Of a DNA stretch of 16,191 nucleotides, positions 6,826 through 14,180 are shown one piece after another (position 1 is the first letter of the stretch; every line of letters starts with the position of its first letter). The DNA is taken from contig JAIWNK010000055.1 in assembly GCA_020216845.1 (NCBI GenBank), positions 1-16,191 of the forward strand. Direction: 5' to 3'. Both the position numbers and the translations under genes were made by a program. A model generated the notes under the pieces. It saw only the letters and a program-made list of their open reading frames with translations, did no database searches and was not told the DNA's origin. The stretch is from Anaerolinea sp. (GTDB lineage: Bacteria > Chloroflexota > Anaerolineae > Anaerolineales > Anaerolineaceae).

Positions 6826-9800
6826 CTATAACGGGTTGAAAATTACCACCCGATTCCGTCCAGCTTCCTTGGCCTGATACAGCGCCCGATCTACATTGCA
6901 GAAAATCTGATCCATGTTGCTACCATGCACCGGATAACAGGCCACACCAATGGAAACTGTTATGCGCACTTCCCGTCCGTCTTCACCCTGCACGCGTAAG
7001 GCCTCAATCTGTTGGCGAATTTCCTCAGCCCGCTTCAGCGCATCCTCAGCAGTAATGTCTTGCAATACAACCATAAATTCCTCCCCGCCATAGCGACAGA
7101 CCACATCCTGAACGCGCACCTGTCCATCCAAAATGCGCGAAAGCGCAATCAACACCGCATCCCCCGTGTGATGGCCATACGTATCATTAATTTGCTTGAA
7201 ATGGTCAATATCCAGTAACAAAAACGCTGCAACACGCACTTTGCGCTCGGTGATTTGCAATTCGCGCTCCAGCCACTCAGATAAAAACCGACGATTATAC
7301 AACCCCGTCAACGCGTCGCGCACCGCTTGCTCACGCAATTGTTGCTGCAAAAGCATAATGGCGTTCAATTTTTCTTGTAACCCGGCATTCGCCTGCAAAA
7401 GCTGCTCCTGCACGGCCTGCAATTCCAGCGTGCGCAGCGTCACTTCTTTTTCCAGCCGAATATTGATGGCACGCACCTGATTCAGACGCCACTGCACCCC
7501 TCCAAACACGGCCAAAGCAAGCGTCACACCCGCCAACAGATAAAACCACCAACGCCGCCACCAGGGCGGAGTAACCTCAATCCGCAACGCAGCCGGAGTA
7601 TTACTCCACACGCCATCATGGTTGGCAGCCCGCACCAGGAGCGTGTATTTGCCCGGCGCAAGGTTGGTATAAGTCACTTCTTGCCGGCTTGAAGGCGGCT
7701 GCCAATCTTTATCAAAGCCCACCAATTGATGCTGATAGCGATTCTTGGTCGCAATTGAATGCCCCAATGCAGCAAAACGAACTGTAAACACCGATTGATC
7801 GTAACGCAACGTGATCTTTTCTGTTTGCTCAATCGGTTGGGGCAACAACTCACCGCCAACCGCCACCGGCTGATTGAACAAATCAAACCCTGTGAACACA
7901 ACCGGCGGCTGAAAGGGATCCAATGTCAACTTTTGCGGATAGAAAAAGGTTGCACCATTGGAACCGCCAAAGAACAACTCTCCATCCGGGGCGCGATACG
8001 AACTGTTGATTTCAAACTGATCGCCTTGTAAGCCATCTCGCACATCATAGTTGAAAAACTGCTCGGTCTGCGGGTCAAACCGGCTGAGGCCCTTGCCGGT
8101 GCTAAGCCACAATTGACCATCTTCTCCGGCTTCAACGCCCACGACCATATCACTCGGCAGCCCATTTGACACAGTGTAAGAATGCCATACGCCACTTGTC
8201 AGCTCCAATCCGCTCAGCCCACCACTCGTTGCCGCCCAAATGATACCTCGCTCCTCATCCAAATAGAGCGCATGAACGGTATCGCTCAGCAAACCATCCA
8301 GTGAAGCGCGATGATGGGTAAATTTCCCCGTCTGCGGATCCAGTTTTTCCAACCCACCGCGTGCCGTAGCCAGCCACACCTGTCCTTGCGAATCCACCTC
8401 CATATCATAAATCGTATCTTCGCTCAGCGAGGTAGGGTCCTGCGAATCGCTTTTATACAACTTCTCCACTTTGCCTGTGCGTGTGTTGAACAATTCCACC
8501 CCATAGCCCAACGTACCAATCCAAAGGCGATTCTTGCCCGCCGGAGCAATCTTTGTCAAAAAATTGGTAGCCAGCGTTTCAGGGTCACCATCAACATGCT
8601 GATAGGCATAAAACCGTCCACTGCGCCGATCAAAGACGTTCAACCCGCCGCCAGCAGTCGCCACCCATAACAGACCATCTTCTGTCTGATACAAATTATA
8701 GATGCGGTTACTCGAAAGACTGCCTGCCTGCGCTGCATCATAACGAAAAACGGTCACCTGTCCAGTCTTGCGATCAATCCGGTTCAAGCCGCCGCCAAAT
8801 GTGCCAATCCACAGCAGCCCATCCGGATCCACCAGAAACGCATATACCGCGCTGGCGCTCAGTGAATTGGCGTTGCCCGGAATGCTACGATACAACCCAA
8901 AACGCTGCACGGACGGGTCCAGCTTACTTACCCCAGCATAGCGGCTTGCAATCCACAGCACGCCCGAACGGTCTTGTGTCATCCAATAAATATCATTACC
9001 ACTCAAAGAAAGCGGGTCGTTGACATCGTACTGATACGAAGTAAACGTCTGCGTCTGACGATCAAACAGATTCAGCCCGCCGTACTCGGTCAACACCCAC
9101 AAACGCCCATCTCGATCTTCATAGATGTTCCAGATTCGGTCATCGCTGATGCTGCCCGGCACCGTTGGATCGCGCATGAATTTTTCAAATTTGCCCGTCT
9201 CACGGTCAAAACGGTTCAAGCCACCGCCACGCGTCCCCACCCAAAACACCCCCTGACTGTCTTCCAGGATTGCCCAAACATTGCTATGGCTCAAATTATC
9301 GGGAGCGGCAAAAATGGTAAAGTCATCCGTCTGCGGATTGTAACGATGCAACCCCTTGCGCGTTGCCACCCAAATCGTCCCACTACGATCTTGATAAATG
9401 CGGTAAATGACCGGGGCAGCCAATGCGTGCGGATTATTCGCATCAGGCAGATAATTGGTAAATGTTTCCGTCGTACGATCGAGATGACTGAGGCCATTGC
9501 GCGTGCCAACCCAAATGCTGCCATCTGCCGCCTCAAGCAAAGACCAAACACTATCATCCGGCAAGCTGTTAGGGTTGTTTTCATCATGACGATAGGCGCG
9601 AAATTTGCCGGTTTGTGGGTCAAAGACATTCAGCCCACCCGGGTCTGTGCCCACCCAAATCAGCCCATCGCGCGATTCAACCAAACAAAAGACGTTATTG
9701 TCACTCAGGCTGTGCGGGTCCTTTTTGTCATGATAGAAATTCTTAAAAGAAATACCATCATACCGGCTTAAGCCATTCGCCGTGGCAAACCACAAAAAGC

Positions 9801-9981
9801 CCTGCCGATCTTGTAGCACAGACAAAACGGTTGCATTGGCCAAACCATCCTCCACCGTCAAACGCTCAAAGCGCAAAGCAGATGGAAGTTCTATTGCCTC
9901 TTGCCCCTTTGCTGATACCATCAGCGGCTGAAACAGAGCCACACAAAAAATAAAGCAAACCCAACCCCGTATGGTTCTCAT
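6826..9981 (-). CDS. Large membrane sensor diguanylate cyclase (two-component-type propeller, Y_Y_Y, GGDEF)
   Basis: It is predicted to make cyclic di-GMP from two GTP in response to an extracytoplasmic signal. In its 1051 residues the order is: signal peptide (about 1-25, RTIRGWVCFIFCVALF), about 14 propeller blades with the recurring (I/L)W(V/I)(G/A)T..GL..(F/L)D pattern (two seven-bladed propellers), a Y_Y_Y immunoglobulin-like domain (about 730-800), one membrane span (about 811-832), a coiled coil (about 834-888) and a GGDEF domain. The cyclase has LLDIDHF (Asp924), RYGGEEF (965-969) and the inhibitory I-site RVQD (956-959), so it should be active and product-inhibited. The ATG at 9981 is chosen over the GTG at 10011 because AAGAAGGA precedes it and it starts a proper signal peptide. 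This architecture parallels hybrid two-component systems of Bacteroidetes, with a cyclase replacing the kinase. The ligand is unknown; polysaccharide sensing is only an analogy. Confidence 0.95.
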   Translation of the reverse strand: MRTIRGWVCFIFCVALFQPLMVSAKGQEAIELPSALRFERLTVEDGLANATVLSVLQDRQGFLWFATANGLSRYDGISFKNFYHDKKDPHSLSDNNVFCLVESRDGLIWVGTDPGGLNVFDPQTGKFRAYRHDENNPNSLPDDSVWSLLEAADGSIWVGTRNGLSHLDRTTETFTNYLPDANNPHALAAPVIYRIYQDRSGTIWVATRKGLHRYNPQTDDFTIFAAPDNLSHSNVWAILEDSQGVFWVGTRGGGLNRFDRETGKFEKFMRDPTVPGSISDDRIWNIYEDRDGRLWVLTEYGGLNLFDRQTQTFTSYQYDVNDPLSLSGNDIYWMTQDRSGVLWIASRYAGVSKLDPSVQRFGLYRSIPGNANSLSASAVYAFLVDPDGLLWIGTFGGGLNRIDRKTGQVTVFRYDAAQAGSLSSNRIYNLYQTEDGLLWVATAGGGLNVFDRRSGRFYAYQHVDGDPETLATNFLTKIAPAGKNRLWIGTLGYGVELFNTRTGKVEKLYKSDSQDPTSLSEDTIYDMEVDSQGQVWLATARGGLEKLDPQTGKFTHHRASLDGLLSDTVHALYLDEERGIIWAATSGGLSGLELTSGVWHSYTVSNGLPSDMVVGVEAGEDGQLWLSTGKGLSRFDPQTEQFFNYDVRDGLQGDQFEINSSYRAPDGELFFGGSNGATFFYPQKLTLDPFQPPVVFTGFDLFNQPVAVGGELLPQPIEQTEKITLRYDQSVFTVRFAALGHSIATKNRYQHQLVGFDKDWQPPSSRQEVTYTNLAPGKYTLLVRAANHDGVWSNTPAALRIEVTPPWWRRWWFYLLAGVTLALAVFGGVQWRLNQVRAINIRLEKEVTLRTLELQAVQEQLLQANAGLQEKLNAIMLLQQQLREQAVRDALTGLYNRRFLSEWLERELQITERKVRVAAFLLLDIDHFKQINDTYGHHTGDAVLIALSRILDGQVRVQDVVCRYGGEEFMVVLQDITAEDALKRAEEIRQQIEALRVQGEDGREVRITVSIGVACYPVHGSNMDQIFCNVDRALYQAKEAGRNRVVIFNPL

Positions 9982-10001
9982 CTTTAATGTCCTTCTTAAA
10001 G

Positions 10002-10010
10002 ATTGTAGCA
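10002..10010 (-). promoter_or_regulatory. Extended -10 promoter (TGCTACAAT) of sensor cyclase gene
   Basis: On the minus strand TGC plus TACAAT lies 20 bases before the ATG at 9981. Transcription would start near 9995, leaving a short leader that carries the AAGAAGGA ribosome binding site. No convincing -35 is seen. Confidence 0.55.
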
Positions 10011-10061
10011 CAAAGCTGATTTCATTTGTCGTTAATCTTGATGCAAAAGTGTCTAATTGGC

Positions 10062-10090
10062 TTTACGCGCCCTTGAAAAAGGGGTACAAT
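10062..10090 (+). promoter_or_regulatory. Promoter of the metal ABC transporter operon, apparently leaderless
   Basis: TTTACG (10062-10067) and TACAAT (10085-10090) are separated by exactly 17 bases. Transcription would start at about 10097-10099, on or next to the ATG at 10099, and no ribosome binding site is visible, so a leaderless mRNA is likely. The spacer holds a small inverted repeat CCCTT-GAAA-AAGGG (10070-10083), a possible operator position; it does not match a metal-regulator box that I recognise. Confidence 0.55.
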
Positions 10091-10098
10091 CCGACTTG

Positions 10099-10902
10099 AT
10101 GAAAAATATTATCATTAACTCAGAACCTGCCCGGTTAGAATTTGACCAGGTTTCAATTGCTTACCACGGTGCTGCGGCTACGCTGCAAGATGTAACCTTT
10201 GAAATTGCGCATGGTGATCAAGTGGCCGTTGTAGGCCCCAACGGGGCGGGAAAATCCACCCTGTTCAAGGCCCTGGTTGGGCTCTTGCCCCTACGCAGCG
10301 GCAGTATTCGCATCCATGGAATGCCCCTTGGTCACCATCAAGATTGTGTCGCTTACATTCCCCAGCGCGAAGAGGTAGATTGGCGTTTTCCGGTGCGAGT
10401 GCAAGACGTGGTGATGATGGGCCGATACGGCAAATTCGGCTGGTGGAAACGCCCCTCGGCAACCGATCATGCCATTGTGCAACACAGCCTGACGCAACTC
10501 GGTATCGCCGACCTGGCTCGCCATCCCATTGGCGAGCTTTCTGGGGGGCAACAACAACGCGTCTTTTTGGCGCGCGCCCTGGCCCAAGAGCCACACATCC
10601 TCCTCATGGATGAACCCTTCAACGGCATTGATGCCACCACCCAAGAGGTTACACTGCAACTGCTCAACGACCTGCGTCAGAAACAAGTCACTGTGCTGGT
10701 TTCCACTCACGACCTGACCCTGGCTGCTGAACGTTTTGACAAAACCCTGCTGCTCAACCACCGCATCATCGCCTATGGCAGCCAAAAAGAGGTTTTCACC
10801 GCCGCCAACATCGCCGCTGCCTTTGGCGGGCAGGTGTTGCACTTGGACAACGATCTAGTAATTGATCAGTGTTGCCCTGGCAAAGGAGATTCCCATGCTT
10901 GA
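10099..10902 (+). CDS. Manganese/zinc/iron-type ABC transporter ATP-binding protein
   Basis: This 267-residue ATPase should power metal ion uptake with the permease encoded next. It has Walker A GPNGAGKST (46-54), a Q-loop in YIPQREEVDW (Gln89), the signature LSGGQ (147-151), Walker B ILLMDEP (167-173), the D-loop segment FNGID and H-loop His204. The stretch EEVDWRFPVRVQDVVMMGRYG is typical of the MntB/SitB/PsaB-like branch rather than of ZnuC, so Mn (or Mn/Fe) is the favoured substrate; this is family inference. The ATG at 10099 is preferred to the TTG at 10057 because alignment to the family begins here and the promoter lies inside the longer reading. The stop overlaps the permease start by eight bases. 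The short tail has two adjacent Cys and a His. No periplasmic or lipoprotein metal-binding partner is adjacent. Confidence 0.94.
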   Translation: MKNIIINSEPARLEFDQVSIAYHGAAATLQDVTFEIAHGDQVAVVGPNGAGKSTLFKALVGLLPLRSGSIRIHGMPLGHHQDCVAYIPQREEVDWRFPVRVQDVVMMGRYGKFGWWKRPSATDHAIVQHSLTQLGIADLARHPIGELSGGQQQRVFLARALAQEPHILLMDEPFNGIDATTQEVTLQLLNDLRQKQVTVLVSTHDLTLAAERFDKTLLLNHRIIAYGSQKEVFTAANIAAAFGGQVLHLDNDLVIDQCCPGKGDSHA

Positions 10903-11752
10903 GTGGCTGCTCTCCCCGCTAAGTTACACCTTCATGCAGCGCGGCCTGTTAGCCGCCGTGTTGGTTGGCATCTTGTGTGCCGTGATTGGCTGCTACGTTG
11001 TTCTACGTTCCATGGCATTCCTTGGTGATGCCCTGGCCCATGCTATTTTGCCCGGCGTAGCCATCGCCTATTTGCTGGGCGGCAACCTGCTGATTGGTGC
11101 CCTGGTCGCAGCCCTCGTTGTAGCTCTCAGCATCAGCTTTCTCTCGCGCAAAGGTGACGTCAAAGAAGACACCGCCATCGGCATTCTCTTCTCGGCGGCA
11201 CTGGCACTTGGCGTTGCGCTGATCAGCTCCATCCGCACCTATGCTGTTGATCTCAGCCACATCCTGTTCGGCAACGTGTTAGGGGTCAGCTCTGCCAATC
11301 TGTGGTTGATTGCCATCCTGACCGTTATTGTGCTGAGCATTTTGCTGGCCCTCTATCGGCCATTATTGGTTGTATCCTTCGATCCTGTGCTTGCCACCAC
11401 CCTACGCCTGCCGACCAGCCTGCTACGCTCAACCCTGCTCGTTTTGCTTGCCATCACCATTGTCGTTTCGCTGCAAACCGTAGGCATCAGCCTGGTCGCA
11501 GCCATGCTCGTCACCCCAGGAGCCACAGCATACCTGCTCACCCGCCGCCTCCCCATCATGATGCTGCTCTCTGGCCTGTTGGGTACCCTGGCCTCGATCA
11601 TTGGCCTCTACATCAGCTACTACCTCAACATTGTATCCGGCTCAGCCATCGTGTTGGTTTCCACGCTTTTCTTTTTGCTGGCTTTCTTCTTTGCCCCCCG
11701 GCGCGGCCTGGCCTGGAACATATTCCACCACAAACCGATTGGAGCAAAATGA
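10895..11752 (+). CDS. ABC-3 family metal (Mn/Zn/Fe) transporter permease
   Basis: This 285-residue membrane protein is the channel partner of the preceding ATPase. Its sequence is almost entirely hydrophobic, with about eight to nine predicted membrane segments. It carries family hallmarks: an early RSMAFLGDALAHAILPGVAIAY stretch, HILFGNVLGV, and the late SLQTVGISLVAAMLVTPGATA segment. The ATG at 10895 is chosen because AGGAG lies 6 bases ahead; it overlaps the ATPase stop, a sign of translational coupling. The end overlaps the next gene as ATGA. Family members usually work with a cluster A-I (TroA/ZnuA-like) binding protein, which is missing from this operon. Confidence 0.94.
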   Translation: MLEWLLSPLSYTFMQRGLLAAVLVGILCAVIGCYVVLRSMAFLGDALAHAILPGVAIAYLLGGNLLIGALVAALVVALSISFLSRKGDVKEDTAIGILFSAALALGVALISSIRTYAVDLSHILFGNVLGVSSANLWLIAILTVIVLSILLALYRPLLVVSFDPVLATTLRLPTSLLRSTLLVLLAITIVVSLQTVGISLVAAMLVTPGATAYLLTRRLPIMMLLSGLLGTLASIIGLYISYYLNIVSGSAIVLVSTLFFLLAFFFAPRRGLAWNIFHHKPIGAK

Positions 11753-12417
11753 ACCCTGGTGTCCTCTACATCGTTGCTACGCCCATCGGCGACCTGGGCG
11801 ATATTACCCTACGCGCCCTTGAAGTCTTGCGCAATGCAGACGCCATCATCTGCGAAGAAACCCGGCAAGGCTCAACCCTGCTCAAAAAATTGGGCCTGCC
11901 CACCAAAGAATTGATCCCCCTCAACGAACACAACGAAGCCCAACAAGTCTCAGAACTGGCCATCCGCATTCTGCAGGGCCAATCGTTGGCATTGGTTTCG
12001 GATTGCGGCACGCCAGTATTTGCCGACCCCGGACATGCCCTCATCCGTCAGGTTGCGGAATATGGCTTGCGGGTCGTGCCAATTCCGGGTGCATCTTCCC
12101 TGATGGCCGCCCTTTCTGTTCTCAACTTCAAAATTGAACAATTCGTCTATGGCGGTTTCCTTTCGCGCGATGCCAATCAACGCCGCAACGAATTGATGCG
12201 CCTGCGCAGCCTGCGCATGCCAATTGTCCTGCTCGACACACCCTATCGCCTGACAGCCCTGTTGGAAGAAGTATCCCGCACGTTTGGCAAAGATCACACC
12301 ATCACGCTTGCCTTCAATCTAACCCTGCCCTCAGAAGCTATTTACCGCGGCACCGTCAGCGAAGTGCTACAGCAAGTGCGCGGTCGCAAAGGCGAGTTCG
12401 TTTTGGTCATTCACTAA
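11749..12417 (+). CDS. Short RsmI-like SAM-dependent methyltransferase
   Basis: This 222-residue protein belongs to the tetrapyrrole-methylase-fold family that includes RsmI, which 2'-O-methylates C1402 of 16S rRNA. N-terminal motifs are classical: LYIVATPIGDLGDITLRALE, CEETR (35-39), LNEHNE (58-63), SDCGTPVFADPG (84-95) and PIPGASS (111-117). The second half diverges: the usual RELTK motif reads FNLTL (within AFNLTLPSEA), the YES.HR region reads LDTPYR, and the protein ends at KGEFVLVI without the extra C-terminal domain of the roughly 286-residue E. coli RsmI. It could be the organism's RsmI or a paralog with another target. The ATG overlaps the permease stop (ATGA) with GGAG 4 bases upstream, so it is translated with the metal transporter. 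The same frame is open upstream to 11302 inside the permease gene, but that extension is not homologous. Confidence 0.9.
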   Translation: MNPGVLYIVATPIGDLGDITLRALEVLRNADAIICEETRQGSTLLKKLGLPTKELIPLNEHNEAQQVSELAIRILQGQSLALVSDCGTPVFADPGHALIRQVAEYGLRVVPIPGASSLMAALSVLNFKIEQFVYGGFLSRDANQRRNELMRLRSLRMPIVLLDTPYRLTALLEEVSRTFGKDHTITLAFNLTLPSEAIYRGTVSEVLQQVRGRKGEFVLVIH

Positions 12418-12483
12418 ACCAACCATCAATAACGTCGCAAGAGTAAGCCCGTTTTCGTCTTCATTTTCCCCCAGGAGGCCACC

Positions 12484-14151
12484 ATGATCGCCCGCCGTCG
12501 TTCCTTGCTGATTGTGTTTGCTGTGCTGACGTTGCTCTCCAGCGCCTGCTTTTGCGGCCTGTTCGACGACCCGGAAGATGGTTACAACCCTGACCCCAGC
12601 TCAGAAAAAATCATCGAAACAGATGCGCCAGTGCAGCCCCCCGCTGCCGGCGTCAACGGACGCGCCGACATCGGCTTTCGCCCCAACCCCAATGGCTTCA
12701 GCTTTGAAAACTACGGCGAAGACACGGAAAACTTGACCGCAGCCGAATTGCAGCGCATGTTTGGCGACCAGGTTTGTTCCTCCATCCGCAATGGCAAATG
12801 CACCCTCACCCCACCCGCCAAACAGTGGATGAAAGAGATGAACGCCGACATGTCGGGCGGGCATTGCGAAGGCATGGCAGCCCTCAGCCTGCTGATGTTC
12901 ACCGGTCAGGTTCCAGCGCAAGACTTCGGCGGACAGACCGCCTCGGATCTTGACCTGGAGAACACCGACCTGCAACACGAAATTGCCTACTGGTGGGCCA
13001 CACAAGCCACTTCTCCCACTGTTGACCAGGTCATCACCGGAACACCCAGCGAGATCTTAGACGTGCTGCTCAACATGGACGCCCACCAAGAGACCTACAC
13101 CCTCGGCATCTATCAGCCGGATGGCAGCGATGGACATGCCATCACCCCCTTTGCAGTCGAAGACCAGGGCAACGGCATTTACAACGTATGGGTATACGAT
13201 AACAATCTCCCTGGTGAAGTACGCATTCTGACCATTGACCGAGACAATGACACCTGGTCTTACGAAGCCTCGGTGAACCCAGACGAAGAATCAGAGCTCT
13301 ACGAGGGTGACGCCGACACACAAACCCTTGACCTGACCCCCACTTCAGCCCGACTCTTGCCACAGCAATGCCCCTTCTGCGAAAATGACAGCACCAGCCA
13401 TCTGACAAACGGCGTCGCTGCACAGCTACCGGTCTATAATTCTATCTTCATCGAAGGGCAAGGGCATGTGCTGATTCAAGACAGTGAAGGTCGCCGCCTC
13501 GGTTACAGCAATGGCAAACTGTACCACGAAATCCCCGGCGCCAAATCCATCCAAATCAAAACCGGCCCAGGCGATGACGCCCCCGAGCCAATCTATTGGC
13601 TACCACAAGGCATGCCAGCCTTCGTCACCTTAGATGGCAACGCCCTCTCGCAAGAATCTGATAGCGACCTGGTGTTGATCGGCCCCGGTTACAGCTTTGG
13701 CATCGAAGGCATTGCCCTCGCCCCTGGCGAAACCGATCAGGCTTACTTCTCACCGTTGGATGGCTTCCTCTCCTACACAACCGATCGCAACGAATCACCC
13801 AACATCGTCATTGGCATCGAACAAGCCGAAGCCGATTTCTATTTCGAGATTCAAGGCGTAGACATGGAAAACGGCGGCGAAATCAACGTCCTGTTGGATG
13901 TTAAAGCAGGTGACCTGGTGATTAACGCCGAGAAACTAACCAATGTTGGCACCTTCACGCTCTACCTTTCGCGCTATGACGATGAAAGCGATCAGGAATT
14001 TTACGCCGATGACGTGCAATTGAGCGCCGGCTCGATCATATACATCTACTATGCCGAATGGAAAACCGACGGCAGCAGCCTGTTTATCGGCATAGACCTG
14101 GATGGCGATGATACCATTGATGAAATCTATGAGCTGGAAGACGCCGGATAA
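12484..14151 (+). CDS. Lipoprotein with candidate papain-like Cys-His-Asp centre
   Basis: I do not recognise a named family for this 555-residue protein. A perfect AGGAGG lies 5 bases before the ATG. The N-terminus is a lipoprotein signal (MIARRRSLLIVFAV, lipobox LSSAC, Cys22). Residues about 85-255 contain SGGHCEGMAALSL (Cys128), DGHAITPFAVED (His218) and NVWVYDNN (Asp239/Asn240). The order and spacing fit a papain-like cysteine peptidase: Cys at a helix start, His on a strand, then Asp or Asn on the next. Cys98, Cys106 and a CPFC motif (296-299) could form disulfides or bind metal. The C-terminal half looks all-beta and acidic, and ends with an acidic DLDGDD loop resembling calcium sites. 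It follows the methyltransferase gene after 66 bases in which I see no clear promoter or terminator. Peptidase activity is inference; a catalytically dead binding protein is also possible. Confidence 0.88.
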   Translation: MIARRRSLLIVFAVLTLLSSACFCGLFDDPEDGYNPDPSSEKIIETDAPVQPPAAGVNGRADIGFRPNPNGFSFENYGEDTENLTAAELQRMFGDQVCSSIRNGKCTLTPPAKQWMKEMNADMSGGHCEGMAALSLLMFTGQVPAQDFGGQTASDLDLENTDLQHEIAYWWATQATSPTVDQVITGTPSEILDVLLNMDAHQETYTLGIYQPDGSDGHAITPFAVEDQGNGIYNVWVYDNNLPGEVRILTIDRDNDTWSYEASVNPDEESELYEGDADTQTLDLTPTSARLLPQQCPFCENDSTSHLTNGVAAQLPVYNSIFIEGQGHVLIQDSEGRRLGYSNGKLYHEIPGAKSIQIKTGPGDDAPEPIYWLPQGMPAFVTLDGNALSQESDSDLVLIGPGYSFGIEGIALAPGETDQAYFSPLDGFLSYTTDRNESPNIVIGIEQAEADFYFEIQGVDMENGGEINVLLDVKAGDLVINAEKLTNVGTFTLYLSRYDDESDQEFYADDVQLSAGSIIYIYYAEWKTDGSSLFIGIDLDGDDTIDEIYELEDAG

Positions 14152-14155
14152 CGTC

Positions 14156-14173
14156 GCAAAGATCAGGCTTTGC
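14156..14173. terminator. Small hairpin between convergent genes, possible weak terminator
   Basis: GCAAAG (14156-14161) and CTTTGC (14168-14173) form a six-base stem with a six-base loop, inside the 29-base gap between the convergent lipoprotein and 7TM kinase genes. No clean T-run follows on either strand, so termination is uncertain. Confidence 0.3.
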
Positions 14174-14180
14174 CTTTGCT

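Noticed and set aside
6803..6828. TAGCC/GGCTA inverted repeat spanning the two convergent stop codons as a terminator
   Set aside because: Only five base pairs with a 16-base loop and no T-run; too weak to call.
8974..9771. A 265-codon plus-strand open frame inside the sensor cyclase
   Set aside because: It is antisense to regular propeller repeats, which explains its repetitive look.
11302..11748. N-terminal extension of the RsmI-like reading frame
   Set aside because: The extension overlaps the membrane permease in another frame and has no family similarity; the ATGA junction at 11749 with GGAG is a clear start.
12429..14159. The 12-base word ATAACGTCGCAA on both sides of the cysteine lipoprotein gene (12429-12440 and 14148-14159)
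   Set aside because: It is tempting as flanking repeats of a mobile cassette, but several exact 12-base repeats are expected by chance in 16 kb, one copy overlaps the stop codon, and no transposase or inverted ends are present.
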